This document shows, piece by piece, positions 35,046 to 42,527 of a DNA stretch of 64,000 nt. Location of the stretch: assembly GCA_964344565.1 (NCBI GenBank), contig CAYFNT010000018.1:14470-78469 (forward strand), written 5' to 3'. Within the stretch, counting starts at the first letter, position 1. Each line of letters begins with the position of its first letter. Position numbers and translations under genes: made by a program. The notes under the pieces were generated by a model. The model saw only the letters and a list, made by a program, of their open reading frames with translations. It had not been told where the DNA came from and did no database searches. The DNA comes from JACNKJ01 sp964344565 (lineage in GTDB: Bacteria; Krumholzibacteriota; Krumholzibacteriia; JACNKJ01).

Positions 35046-35837
35046 ATGGATCTCGGAATCAAGGATCGCGTGGCCTGGGTGGCCGGCGCATCGGCGGGCA
35101 TCGGATTCGCGGTGGCCAGGGAATTGGCCCTCGAGGGCGCCCAGGTGGCCTTGGGTTCGCGTTCCATGGAGAAACTCGAGGACGCGGCGACCAGGATCGA
35201 GGCGGACGCGGGACGCCGCCCCTTCATCCACGAGCTCGATCTGGCTTCCGCCTCGTCGCGGGATGCTTGGACCACCGCCTGCGGCGAAGCCCTCGGCGAC
35301 GCGGAGATCCTCTTCGTGAACTCCGGCGGCCCGCCGGCGGGCAGCCACGATCAGCTCGACGAGAAGACCTGGCGCTCGGCCGCCGATCTCATCCTCCACG
35401 GTGCGGTAGGGCTGGCCGAGGTGGCGATTCCCGCCATGAAGAAGGCGGCCTGGGGGCGCATCCTCTTTCTCACTTCCGTGAGCGTGCGCGAGCCCATCGA
35501 CGGATTGCTGCTCAGCAACGCCCTGCGGGCGGGCGTCACCGGCTATGCGCGGACCCTGGCCAACGAACTGGGCGCCCACGGCATCACTGTGAACTCGGTG
35601 GCGCCGGGCTACACCCGCACCGAACGGCTGGGCGAGTTGGCCGCGCGGGTGTCGGCCGACTCCGGCGCGAGCGAAGAGGCCGTGATGAAGGGTTGGGGCG
35701 AGGCCACGCCCCTGGGACGGCTCGGCGAGCCCGAGGAGATCGCCGCGGCAGCGGTGTTTCTGGCCGGCGCGCGGGCATCCTTCATCACGGGACAGGTTTT
35801 CACGGTGGACGGCGGCCGGGTTCGCTCGCTAATGTAG
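35046..35837 (+). CDS. SDR-family oxidoreductase, atypical active site
   Basis: A 263-residue short-chain dehydrogenase/reductase with Rossmann motif AGASAGIGFAVARELA and NSGGPPAG. ATG 35046 follows GAGGAGG. Where classical SDRs have Ser...YxxxK (YSASKAG), this protein reads SVSVREPIDGLLLSNALRAG, so both the catalytic Tyr and Lys are replaced (Leu and Arg). This substitution defines a recognisable SDR subfamily with LxxSNxxRAG in place of YxASKAG, whose reaction is poorly known. The C-terminus ends in the usual FTVDGGRVRSLM. It appears monocistronic. Confidence 0.85.
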   Translation: MDLGIKDRVAWVAGASAGIGFAVARELALEGAQVALGSRSMEKLEDAATRIEADAGRRPFIHELDLASASSRDAWTTACGEALGDAEILFVNSGGPPAGSHDQLDEKTWRSAADLILHGAVGLAEVAIPAMKKAAWGRILFLTSVSVREPIDGLLLSNALRAGVTGYARTLANELGAHGITVNSVAPGYTRTERLGELAARVSADSGASEEAVMKGWGEATPLGRLGEPEEIAAAAVFLAGARASFITGQVFTVDGGRVRSLM

Positions 35838-35901
35838 CGCCCGACGGCCCCGGAGCTATTCTCTCCGTCAGGTCGCCCAACCCTTTTCAGGGAGGCAATC
35901 C

Positions 35902-36603
35902 GTGAAAGTCATCGCGAGCGTTCTTCTGGTCATGGCCCTTCCCCTTGCGGCCGGCGCCGTGGACACCTGGGAGCCCTATCCCATGGGACCCGGTGCCATC
36001 GAATTCTACTTCACCCAGAGCGGCATCGGCATCGAGGATGACGCGGCAGGATCCAAGAGCCTCGTGCTGGGACCGGCCTGGGGCATCCACGAAAGCGCGC
36101 ACCTCTATCTGTTCACGGGCATCAGCCATCCCAAGATGGGTCCGGGGGGCGTGGACTTCCTGAGCCTGGGAATCTTCAAGAACCTCTACGGCGGCTTCGA
36201 GGCGCCTCTCAAGCTGGACGCCTACTTCGACATCTCAGCCTTCGGATCCGGCCTGGACGCCAGCGGCATGATGGCCGGTCTCGAACTCAACTACGATGCG
36301 GACGGCATCGGGCTCTACGGACGTCCCGCCATGAACTGGTTCCACGACGGCGAAGGCGAGGGGGACAACGCACTTTCCCTCGCGACGGGGGCCTGGTTCG
36401 CGGTGGCCGGCATCGCCGAGCTCTTCGTCGAAGCGACCTTCGCCGAGCTGAACGAGGAGCTCGAGCACAGCTCCACGGCCCTGGGGCTCAACGTGCTGTC
36501 CACCAAGGAGGTGGAGCTCATCCTGGAACTGCGCAGCCCAGAGCCGGCCGATGGCGAGGATCGCAGCTTCGATGTGACCGTCGGCGCGGTGACGGTCTGG
36601 TAG
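35902..36603 (+). CDS. Exported beta-rich protein, possible outer-membrane protein
   Basis: A 233-residue protein. GTG 35902 is the start, with GGAGG 6 bases upstream, and opens a signal peptide (KVIASVLLVMALPLAAGA). The mature chain is a series of alternating hydrophobic strands with glycine turns (AIEFYFTQSGIGIED, HLYLFTGISHPKMG, SMMAGLELNYDADGIGLYG-like pattern). It ends in VTVGAVTVW with a terminal aromatic residue, as in many outer-membrane barrels. No specific family is recognised. It lies 1 bp before the flippase start, so the two are likely co-transcribed. Confidence 0.65.
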   Translation: MKVIASVLLVMALPLAAGAVDTWEPYPMGPGAIEFYFTQSGIGIEDDAAGSKSLVLGPAWGIHESAHLYLFTGISHPKMGPGGVDFLSLGIFKNLYGGFEAPLKLDAYFDISAFGSGLDASGMMAGLELNYDADGIGLYGRPAMNWFHDGEGEGDNALSLATGAWFAVAGIAELFVEATFAELNEELEHSSTALGLNVLSTKEVELILELRSPEPADGEDRSFDVTVGAVTVW

Positions 36604-36604
36604 C

Positions 36605-38140
36605 ATGAGCGAGACCGGCGGCGGCAAACTGAAGGGGATGTTCCGCGACACGATCTTCGTGCTGCTCGGAACCTATTCCACCTACTTCCTGTCCCTGGTC
36701 ATCTCCATCGTGCTGGCGCGCAAGCTCAGCAATCACAACTACGGCGTCTACTCGGTGATGCTGGGCGGCTACATGCAGGGCGCCATGGCGCTTTCCCTGG
36801 GCATCACGCCGATCATCCAGCGCTACCTCCCCGAATTCCTCGGCAAGAAGAACCGCAGGGGCGCCCTCAACCTGCAGATGATCGGCGCTCTCGGGCACCT
36901 GCTCGGCGGCAGCATCATGGTCTTCCTGGCCTGGTTCTTCCGCGACGCGCTCTCAAGCTGGCTCAACGTGTCGGAGTGGAACGGCCTGCTGCCCTACTTC
37001 GCGCTCTTCACGATTCTCAAGTTCGAGGCCACGGTCTTCGACGAGATGCTCACGGCCCACCGCAGCCAGGCCTTCCGCAATGCCGCCACCGTGGGTTTCC
37101 AGGCCATGAAGCTGACTCTCTTCATCGTCTGGCTGCCCAGCGAGGGCGACCTTCCCCTGGTGGGCACTCTCGAGAACCTCTTCACCTTCCTGGCCCTGAG
37201 CAACGCCGTCTACCTGCTCGCCTATCTCGGCCGGATCTTCGGTCTGAGCCGCAAGATCGAAGGCGGCGCCGACGAGCCCCTTCCCGTCAAGCGCATGGCG
37301 CGATACGGGCTGCTGCAGTACGCCACCAGCCTCACGCTCATCGCCCTCTACACCGACATCGACACCTGGATCATCAGCCACTACCAGCAGGCCAGCGTGG
37401 CGGGGGTCTACCGCATCGCCACCCAGATCGTCACGGCCCTCATCGCGCTGGTGCCCATGCATCTCTTGCTCAAGGTCATCGTGCCGGTCTACGTGAAGGA
37501 GTACACGGAGAAGAGGGACAAGGCCCAGCTCGCCCAGGTCTTCCGATTTTACAACAAGGTCGTCACCGTCTTCCTCTTCCCGCTGCTGGTGGGGGCGCTG
37601 ATCCTGGCCGAGCCGCTCATCGTGCACATCTACGATCCCAAGTGGATCGACGCGGTCTCGCCCTTTCGCATCTACTTCGCGGCAATGGTGGCCACCCACT
37701 TCCTGAACACCATGAGCTTCCTGCCGCTCATCCTCGAACGGCCCGAGATCACGCTCTGGAGCCGGCTCTTCCTGGTCTACAACATCGTCATGGATTTCGT
37801 GCTGATTCCCCTGGACGGCCCCTTCGGCGGCGCCAATGGCGCGGCCATCGCCACCGGCAGCGCCCTGATCTTCGGATACATCCTCAGCTTCGCCATGCTC
37901 AGGCGACACATCCGCGTGCGCATTCCCTGGGGGGCGAATCTGCGCACGGTGATCTACGGGGGCCTCATGGCCCTGGTGCTCTGGCCGCTGAGCGGCTTCA
38001 TCGGGGGCATTCCGACCTTGCTGCTGATCATCGCGGCGGGCGCGGCGGTCTACGGACTGCTTGCCTGGCGCTTCCACGTCTTCGATGCCGAGGAGGCCGA
38101 GCGGCTCAACGCCGCCATGGGTCGGAGAGTCTTCCGCTAG
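36605..38140 (+). CDS. Polysaccharide flippase (Wzx/MOP superfamily)
   Basis: A 511-residue integral membrane protein with about 12-14 predicted helices and the MOP-superfamily polysaccharide export pattern. The first helix begins TIFVLLGTYSTYFLSLVISIVLARKLS, followed by NYGVYSVMLG. Later segments include YGLLQYATSLTLIALYTDIDTWIISHY. These proteins flip lipid-linked oligosaccharides across the inner membrane. No glycosyltransferase cluster surrounds it; the nearest glycosyltransferase is near 55.4 kb. The start directly follows the upstream stop. Confidence 0.85.
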   Translation: MSETGGGKLKGMFRDTIFVLLGTYSTYFLSLVISIVLARKLSNHNYGVYSVMLGGYMQGAMALSLGITPIIQRYLPEFLGKKNRRGALNLQMIGALGHLLGGSIMVFLAWFFRDALSSWLNVSEWNGLLPYFALFTILKFEATVFDEMLTAHRSQAFRNAATVGFQAMKLTLFIVWLPSEGDLPLVGTLENLFTFLALSNAVYLLAYLGRIFGLSRKIEGGADEPLPVKRMARYGLLQYATSLTLIALYTDIDTWIISHYQQASVAGVYRIATQIVTALIALVPMHLLLKVIVPVYVKEYTEKRDKAQLAQVFRFYNKVVTVFLFPLLVGALILAEPLIVHIYDPKWIDAVSPFRIYFAAMVATHFLNTMSFLPLILERPEITLWSRLFLVYNIVMDFVLIPLDGPFGGANGAAIATGSALIFGYILSFAMLRRHIRVRIPWGANLRTVIYGGLMALVLWPLSGFIGGIPTLLLIIAAGAAVYGLLAWRFHVFDAEEAERLNAAMGRRVFR

Positions 38141-38157
38141 ACGCTGCGCGCCGGAAG

Positions 38158-38170
38158 TGTACACGTGTAC
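38158..38170. promoter_or_regulatory. Palindrome TGTACACGTGTAC (copy 1)
   Basis: GTACACGTGTAC is a perfect 12-bp palindrome between the convergent flippase and methyltransferase genes. An extended 14-bp copy, TGTACACGTGTACA, occurs at 45473. Role unknown. Confidence 0.35.
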
Positions 38171-38176
38171 GATCGC

Positions 38177-38914
38177 TTATTCGGGAAGGTCTCGATCGCC
38201 GCGTCTCGCCAGAATGATGGTCGCAGGGGAATTCTCGCCGCGGGGCGTGCCCTTCCAATCCCCGACCACTTCGATGATCTCGAAACCGGCGCTCGAGTAG
38301 TGAGTGCCCAGTTCCTCGAGGGACCAGGGACGCAGATCGAAGGATTCCTCGTAACGGACATCGCCGCTCTCGAATCGCAAGCGGAATCCGAGACGGGCTG
38401 GAGCCCGCGAGAAATCGTAGGCCCGATGGAAGCGCGAGCCGTCCTCGAGGCGCTTTTCGGCGAAGGGATCCCGGCCTTCGCGTAGCACCTTCTCGAAATG
38501 CACCAGCTGCGCGATGAAGAGTCCGCCGGGCATCAGAACCGAGGCGAGGGCGGCCAGGCCGGCCGATAGGTCGCCGTCATCCAGCATGTGCGCCAGCGTG
38601 TTGCCCAGGCAGAGGGCCGCGTCGAAGGGCGTGCCGGGCACGCGGGCGGCGTCATGAAGACCCAGCACTTCCACGCGCCCTCGCTCGGCGAGTCGACGGT
38701 TTGCCTCGACGGCCATCTCGGCCTCGGGTTCGAGCCCGGCCACGGCGAAGCCCGCGTCGGCGAGAATCTCCAGGTGTCGCCCCGTGCCGCAACCCGCGTC
38801 GAGAACGCTCCGCGCCTCGGCGGAGCGCAAGCTTTCCACGATGAACTCCGCCTGGTCCGCGCCCACGGGGAAGAGGCGATCGTACCAGGGTGCCAGATCC
38901 GAATAGATGCCCAT
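38177..38914 (-). CDS. Class I SAM-dependent methyltransferase
   Basis: A 245-residue methyltransferase: motif I SVLDAGCGTGRHLEIL, motif II-like AVAGLEPEAEM, PFDAALCLGNTLAHM and LMPGGLFIAQLVHFEK. It fits the class I Rossmann-like fold of small-molecule methyltransferases. The start ATG 38914 has no strong ribosome-binding site. It is divergent from the YcaQ-like gene with about 56 bp between starts. Substrate unknown. Confidence 0.85.
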   Translation of the reverse strand: MGIYSDLAPWYDRLFPVGADQAEFIVESLRSAEARSVLDAGCGTGRHLEILADAGFAVAGLEPEAEMAVEANRRLAERGRVEVLGLHDAARVPGTPFDAALCLGNTLAHMLDDGDLSAGLAALASVLMPGGLFIAQLVHFEKVLREGRDPFAEKRLEDGSRFHRAYDFSRAPARLGFRLRFESGDVRYEESFDLRPWSLEELGTHYSSAGFEIIEVVGDWKGTPRGENSPATIILARRGDRDLPE

Positions 38915-38970
38915 GGCTGCATGCTAGCACAGCCGCCGGCGATCTGATAGCTTCGCCTTCGGAGGGATCC

Positions 38971-40149
38971 ATGGCCAAGACCTATCGAGTGGACGAAGAG
39001 AAGGTGCGTCGCCTCTGGTTTCGGAACCAGGGACTGCACAGGCCCCGAGGCGCGAGGCTCACCCGCAAGTCGCTGGTGGATCATCTCGAAAGGACCGGCG
39101 GCCTGCAGCTGGACAGCGTCAACGTGGTGGACCGCGCCCATCATCTGACCCTGTGGAGCCGCTTCGGCGCCTTCGACCGCGACAAGCTTCGCCGCTGGAT
39201 CTACGAGGAGAAGCTCGCCTACGAATTCTGGGGACACGAGGCCTGCGTGTTGCCGGCTCGTCACCTGCCCCTCAGCCGCCGAAGTTTCCGCAGCTTCCAG
39301 CTTCACAGCAGCTGGTGGAAGGAGCACCGTCCGCCCGCGGGGGTCATGCGCGAGGTGCGCGGACGCATCCGCGAAGAAGGACCCATGGAGAGCGCCCAGT
39401 TCAAGAGCGCGCGGGGACGCCCCGGCCCCTGGTGGGGATGGAAGCAGGAGAAGATGGCCCTGGAGATCCTCTGGCGTAAGGGAGAGCTGGCCATCGCCGA
39501 CCGCCGTCATTTCCGGCGGATCTACGATCTCGCCGAGCATGTCTATCCCGAGGGGCCGGCCGCAACTCGCCACGAGTTCGAGGACGGATGGCTCTTCACG
39601 GGGCTCTCGGGCAACGGCATCGCCAGCGAGAAGCACCTGTCCTTCTACTTCACCTCGCCCCGGCTCAAGGCGCCCGAACGTCGCGCCGTGCTGGCGCGCA
39701 ACCTTCGGAAGAAGCGCATCGTGGAAGTGGAGGTGCCGGGGCACGCCGACGCCTACTACGCGCTGCCGGAGACCCTCGAGAATCTGGGCCGCCTTCCCGA
39801 GGCTCGCGGCACGACCCTCGTCTGTCCCTTCGATTCCTTTCTCTGGCAGCGTGAACGGGCGGAGGAACTGCTCGACTTCCGCTATCGCATCGAGATCTAC
39901 GTACCCGCCCCCAAGCGCGAGTTCGGCTATTACGTGCTGCCCATCCTCCACGAGGGACGCCTGGTGGGACGTCTCGATCCGAAGTTCCATCGCGACCGGG
40001 GCGAACTGGAGATCAAGGCCATCCATCTGGAGAAGGGATTCAGGGCCGATGCGCCCTTCAAATCAGCGCTGGGCGATTCCCTGCGGGATCTGGCAGTATT
40101 CCTGGGCGCTCGGGAGCTGAGCCTGCCCAAGGGCTGGCGCCGGCTCTAG
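38971..40149 (+). CDS. YcaQ/AlkX-like DNA glycosylase (HTH_42 family)
   Basis: A 392-residue protein of the winged-helix crosslink-repair glycosylase family (AlkZ/YcaQ). ATG 38971 follows GGAGGG. The N-terminus LERTGGLQLDSVNVVDRAHH carries the QLD form of the catalytic QxQ/QxD motif, as in YcaQ, which excises interstrand crosslinks and bulky alkyl adducts. Further conserved regions: YEFWGHEACVLP, GPMESAQFKSARGRPGPWW and TTLVCPFDSFLW. A DNA-repair role is inferred from family. A long inverted-repeat element starts 3 bp after its stop. Confidence 0.85.
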   Translation: MAKTYRVDEEKVRRLWFRNQGLHRPRGARLTRKSLVDHLERTGGLQLDSVNVVDRAHHLTLWSRFGAFDRDKLRRWIYEEKLAYEFWGHEACVLPARHLPLSRRSFRSFQLHSSWWKEHRPPAGVMREVRGRIREEGPMESAQFKSARGRPGPWWGWKQEKMALEILWRKGELAIADRRHFRRIYDLAEHVYPEGPAATRHEFEDGWLFTGLSGNGIASEKHLSFYFTSPRLKAPERRAVLARNLRKKRIVEVEVPGHADAYYALPETLENLGRLPEARGTTLVCPFDSFLWQRERAEELLDFRYRIEIYVPAPKREFGYYVLPILHEGRLVGRLDPKFHRDRGELEIKAIHLEKGFRADAPFKSALGDSLRDLAVFLGARELSLPKGWRRL

Positions 40150-40151
40150 CT

Positions 40152-40342
40152 AGACTTGATTCGACAATCACTCACGGCTCAAATCGCTATCGCTCGCATG
40201 ATAGCACGCCATCTGCGACTGTGCTCGCATTCCCCAATGCTCACCTATCTACGGATAGGCTCCGCTTGGGGAATGCTGCGCGCAGCCGCATCTGACGCAC
40301 TCTAATGCGTTTGATCTCGTGAGTGATTGTCGAGTCAAGTCT
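40152..40342. repeat. ~190-bp long imperfect hairpin (MITE-like element or structured RNA)
   Basis: The outermost 25 bp (40152-40176 and 40318-40342) are inverted copies with one mismatch. Pairing continues inward imperfectly to an 11-bp perfect stem, GCATTCCCCAA (40227-40237) with TTGGGGAATGC (40266-40276). It ends in CCTATC-TACG-GATAGG (40244-40259). The whole sequence can fold into one long hairpin. No open frame or target-site duplication is visible. Confidence 0.7.
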
Positions 40343-40411
40343 GAAATGGCATGGACGATGCAGTGACCGGGATGAGATGGACGAAGCGAATCTCCAGCCA
40401 AGGAGCCGATC

Positions 40412-40705
40412 ATGAAACGCCGCATGAAGACCCTCATTCTCGCCTTCGCACTGGCCGCCCTGAGCGCCGGCTGCACCACCGTGACCTACGTTCCCACCGA
40501 CCCGCCTCCGGCCAAGAGCGAGGTGCGTCCGGCCAAACCGGGACCCAAGTACATCTGGGTGGACGGCCACTGGAAGTGGAACGGGCACCGCTACGTCTGG
40601 GTGAAGGGCCACTGGGTCAAGGGAAAGGCCGGCAAGACCTGGGTCAAGGGGCATTGGAAGAAGACCGCCCGAGGCCACGTCTGGGTTTCCGGGCACTGGA
40701 AATAA
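40412..40705 (+). CDS. Lipoprotein with WxxGHW repeats
   Basis: A 97-residue lipoprotein. ATG 40412 follows AAGGAG by 7 bases. A lipoprotein signal peptide ends in LSAGC. The mature part is proline-rich then holds four tryptophan/histidine repeats: WVDGHWKW, WVKGHW, WVKGHWKK and WVSGHWK. These YxWxxGxW repeats are seen in envelope lipoproteins that may bind metals or nucleic acids; function is not established. It is followed by a strong terminator. Confidence 0.75.
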   Translation: MKRRMKTLILAFALAALSAGCTTVTYVPTDPPPAKSEVRPAKPGPKYIWVDGHWKWNGHRYVWVKGHWVKGKAGKTWVKGHWKKTARGHVWVSGHWK

Positions 40706-40725
40706 GCGTCTCGCATCGCCTTCGA

Positions 40726-40759
40726 GGGGCCCGCGCTTGACCGCGACGGGCCCCTTTTC
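40726..40759 (+). terminator. Rho-independent terminator after the WxxGHW lipoprotein
   Basis: GGGGCCCG/CGGGCCCC, an 8-bp perfect stem with a 13-nt loop followed by TTTTCT, 20 bp after the stop. Confidence 0.85.
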
Positions 40760-40796
40760 TATTCTGCCGGAACCCCTTCAGTCTTCGAGGTGCTTC

Positions 40797-41789
40797 GTGA
40801 CCCTGGCCCCGCTCATCGATCCCTTCGGCAGGTCCATCCGCTACCTGCGGATTTCGGTGACTCCCTATTGCAACTTCCGCTGCCTCTACTGCCAGCCCGG
40901 CGGACCCGTGCTGCCCGAGGGCCCGCGGGAGGAACTCAGCCCACTGGAATGGGAGAGGCTGGTGACCCTTTTCGCACGCCTGGGTGTCGAAAAGGTGCGC
41001 CTCTCCGGCGGCGAACCGACGCTCAGAAAAGATCTCGTGGAAATCGTGAGCCGGCTTACCAAGATCGAGGGCATCGGCGAGGTGAGCCTGTCCACCCACG
41101 CCATGCACCTGGCGCCCGTGGCCGGGGAACTGGCCCGCGCGGGACTGTCCCGCGTGAACGTGAGCCTGGACACCCTCGATGCCGAACGCTTCCGCGAGAT
41201 CTCCGGCCGTGGAGAACTCGCAAGGGTCATCGAAGGCATCGACGCCGCCCTCGCCGCGGGGCTCGACCCCATCAAGCTCAACGTGGTGCCCATGCTCGGC
41301 ATCAACGACGGAGAGATCACGGACTTCCTGGACCTGTCCGCCGAGCGCGGCCTGCGCCTGCGCTTCATCGAACTGATGCCCGTGGGGGTAGCGAGGGAGC
41401 TCTTCGAAACGCGACGCATGAGCGGCGAGGACATCCTCGCGCGCATGAGCGAGAACGGCGACTGGACCGAACTGGAGCGCCGCGGCCCCGACGGACCGGC
41501 ACGCATGTTCCGCCGCGAGCGGGACGGACTGCGCGTGGGGATCATCCACCCCCTGGGCGAGAACTTCTGCGACAACTGCAACCGCGTGCGCATGACCCAT
41601 CGCGGCGAGATGCGAGGCTGCCTCTTCGGCGCGCAGAACTTCTCGCTTCGCCACCTTCTCGAGGGCGAGGCCTGGGAGCGCGCCCTGGAGGACGGCATCC
41701 GCGCCGCACTGCTGCACAAGCCCGAGAAGCATCGCCTCGAGGACGGCGACGACGGCGAACTGCATTCCCTGGCCCGTATCGGAGGATAG
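40797..41789 (+). CDS. moaA: GTP 3',8-cyclase MoaA (molybdenum cofactor biosynthesis)
   Basis: A 330-residue radical SAM enzyme of the first molybdopterin step. GTG 40797, 6 bases after GAGG, is the best start. N-terminal cluster motif: CNFRCLYC (CxxxCxxC). SAM region: VRLSGGEPTLRKDL. The C-terminal second cluster is in CDNCNRVRMTHRGEMRGC. The chain ends in RIGG, the double glycine needed for MoaA activation. No other moa genes are in the window. The metallo-hydrolase gene starts directly after its stop. Confidence 0.93.
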   Translation: MTLAPLIDPFGRSIRYLRISVTPYCNFRCLYCQPGGPVLPEGPREELSPLEWERLVTLFARLGVEKVRLSGGEPTLRKDLVEIVSRLTKIEGIGEVSLSTHAMHLAPVAGELARAGLSRVNVSLDTLDAERFREISGRGELARVIEGIDAALAAGLDPIKLNVVPMLGINDGEITDFLDLSAERGLRLRFIELMPVGVARELFETRRMSGEDILARMSENGDWTELERRGPDGPARMFRRERDGLRVGIIHPLGENFCDNCNRVRMTHRGEMRGCLFGAQNFSLRHLLEGEAWERALEDGIRAALLHKPEKHRLEDGDDGELHSLARIGG

Positions 41790-42419
41790 ATGATCGTCGA
41801 GATGCTCACCGTGGGCGCTTTTCAGGAGAACACCTTCCTGGTCGGTGATCCCGAAACCGGGAAGGCCTTCGTGGTGGATCCCGGCGGCGAGGTGGATGCC
41901 ATCATCGCCCTCGCCGAGCAGCACGGACTCGAGATCGAACTTATCCTGAACACCCACGGTCACATCGATCACGTGATGGGCGCGGCGGAGCTGCAGGAGC
42001 GTCTCGACATTCCCTTCCGCATGCACGCGGACGATGGATTTCTGGTCGAGAACCTCGAGCAGATCTGCGGCCTCTACGGCATCGATCCCGTAAAGCCTCC
42101 GCGCCTGGACGAGCCCCTCCTCCACGAGGAGAATCTGAAGGTGGGGGAGCTGGAGGTGCGCGTCATCCACACCCCGGGGCACAGCCCCGGTGGCGCCTGC
42201 CTCAGCGTGAACGGACACCTTTTCGCCGGAGACACCCTCTTCGCCGGATCCATCGGCCGCACCGATCTGCCCGGCGGCGACCACGACACGCTCATGCGCT
42301 CCATCAAGGAGCGCATCCTCGACGCGCTGCCCCCGGCCACGGTTCTGCATAGCGGACACGGCCCCGACAGCAGCCTCGTGGAGGAGGCAGCTTCCAACCC
42401 GTTCCTGCGCGGGCTTTAA
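41790..42419 (+). CDS. Metallo-beta-lactamase-fold hydrolase (glyoxalase II / YcbL-like)
   Basis: A 209-residue MBL-fold hydrolase. It has the zinc-binding THGHIDHV motif, FVVDPGGEVDAII upstream, HTPGHSPGGACL, FAGDTLFAGSIGRTDLPGG and the final LHSGHGPDS. The length and GRTDLPGG motif are those of the YcbL/type-II glyoxalase-like group acting on thioesters. It starts immediately after moaA, so the two are co-transcribed, though no functional link is known. Confidence 0.88.
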   Translation: MIVEMLTVGAFQENTFLVGDPETGKAFVVDPGGEVDAIIALAEQHGLEIELILNTHGHIDHVMGAAELQERLDIPFRMHADDGFLVENLEQICGLYGIDPVKPPRLDEPLLHEENLKVGELEVRVIHTPGHSPGGACLSVNGHLFAGDTLFAGSIGRTDLPGGDHDTLMRSIKERILDALPPATVLHSGHGPDSSLVEEAASNPFLRGL

Positions 42420-42527
42420 GATCCGGGAGTCCTCGATGGCCGGCGGCCTTGGTCCCGGCCCCCGGAAGCGGTATACTTAAGCTCTGCGCCCAATCCCATT
42501 CCACGCTCAATCGGAGGTCTCCGGTTC

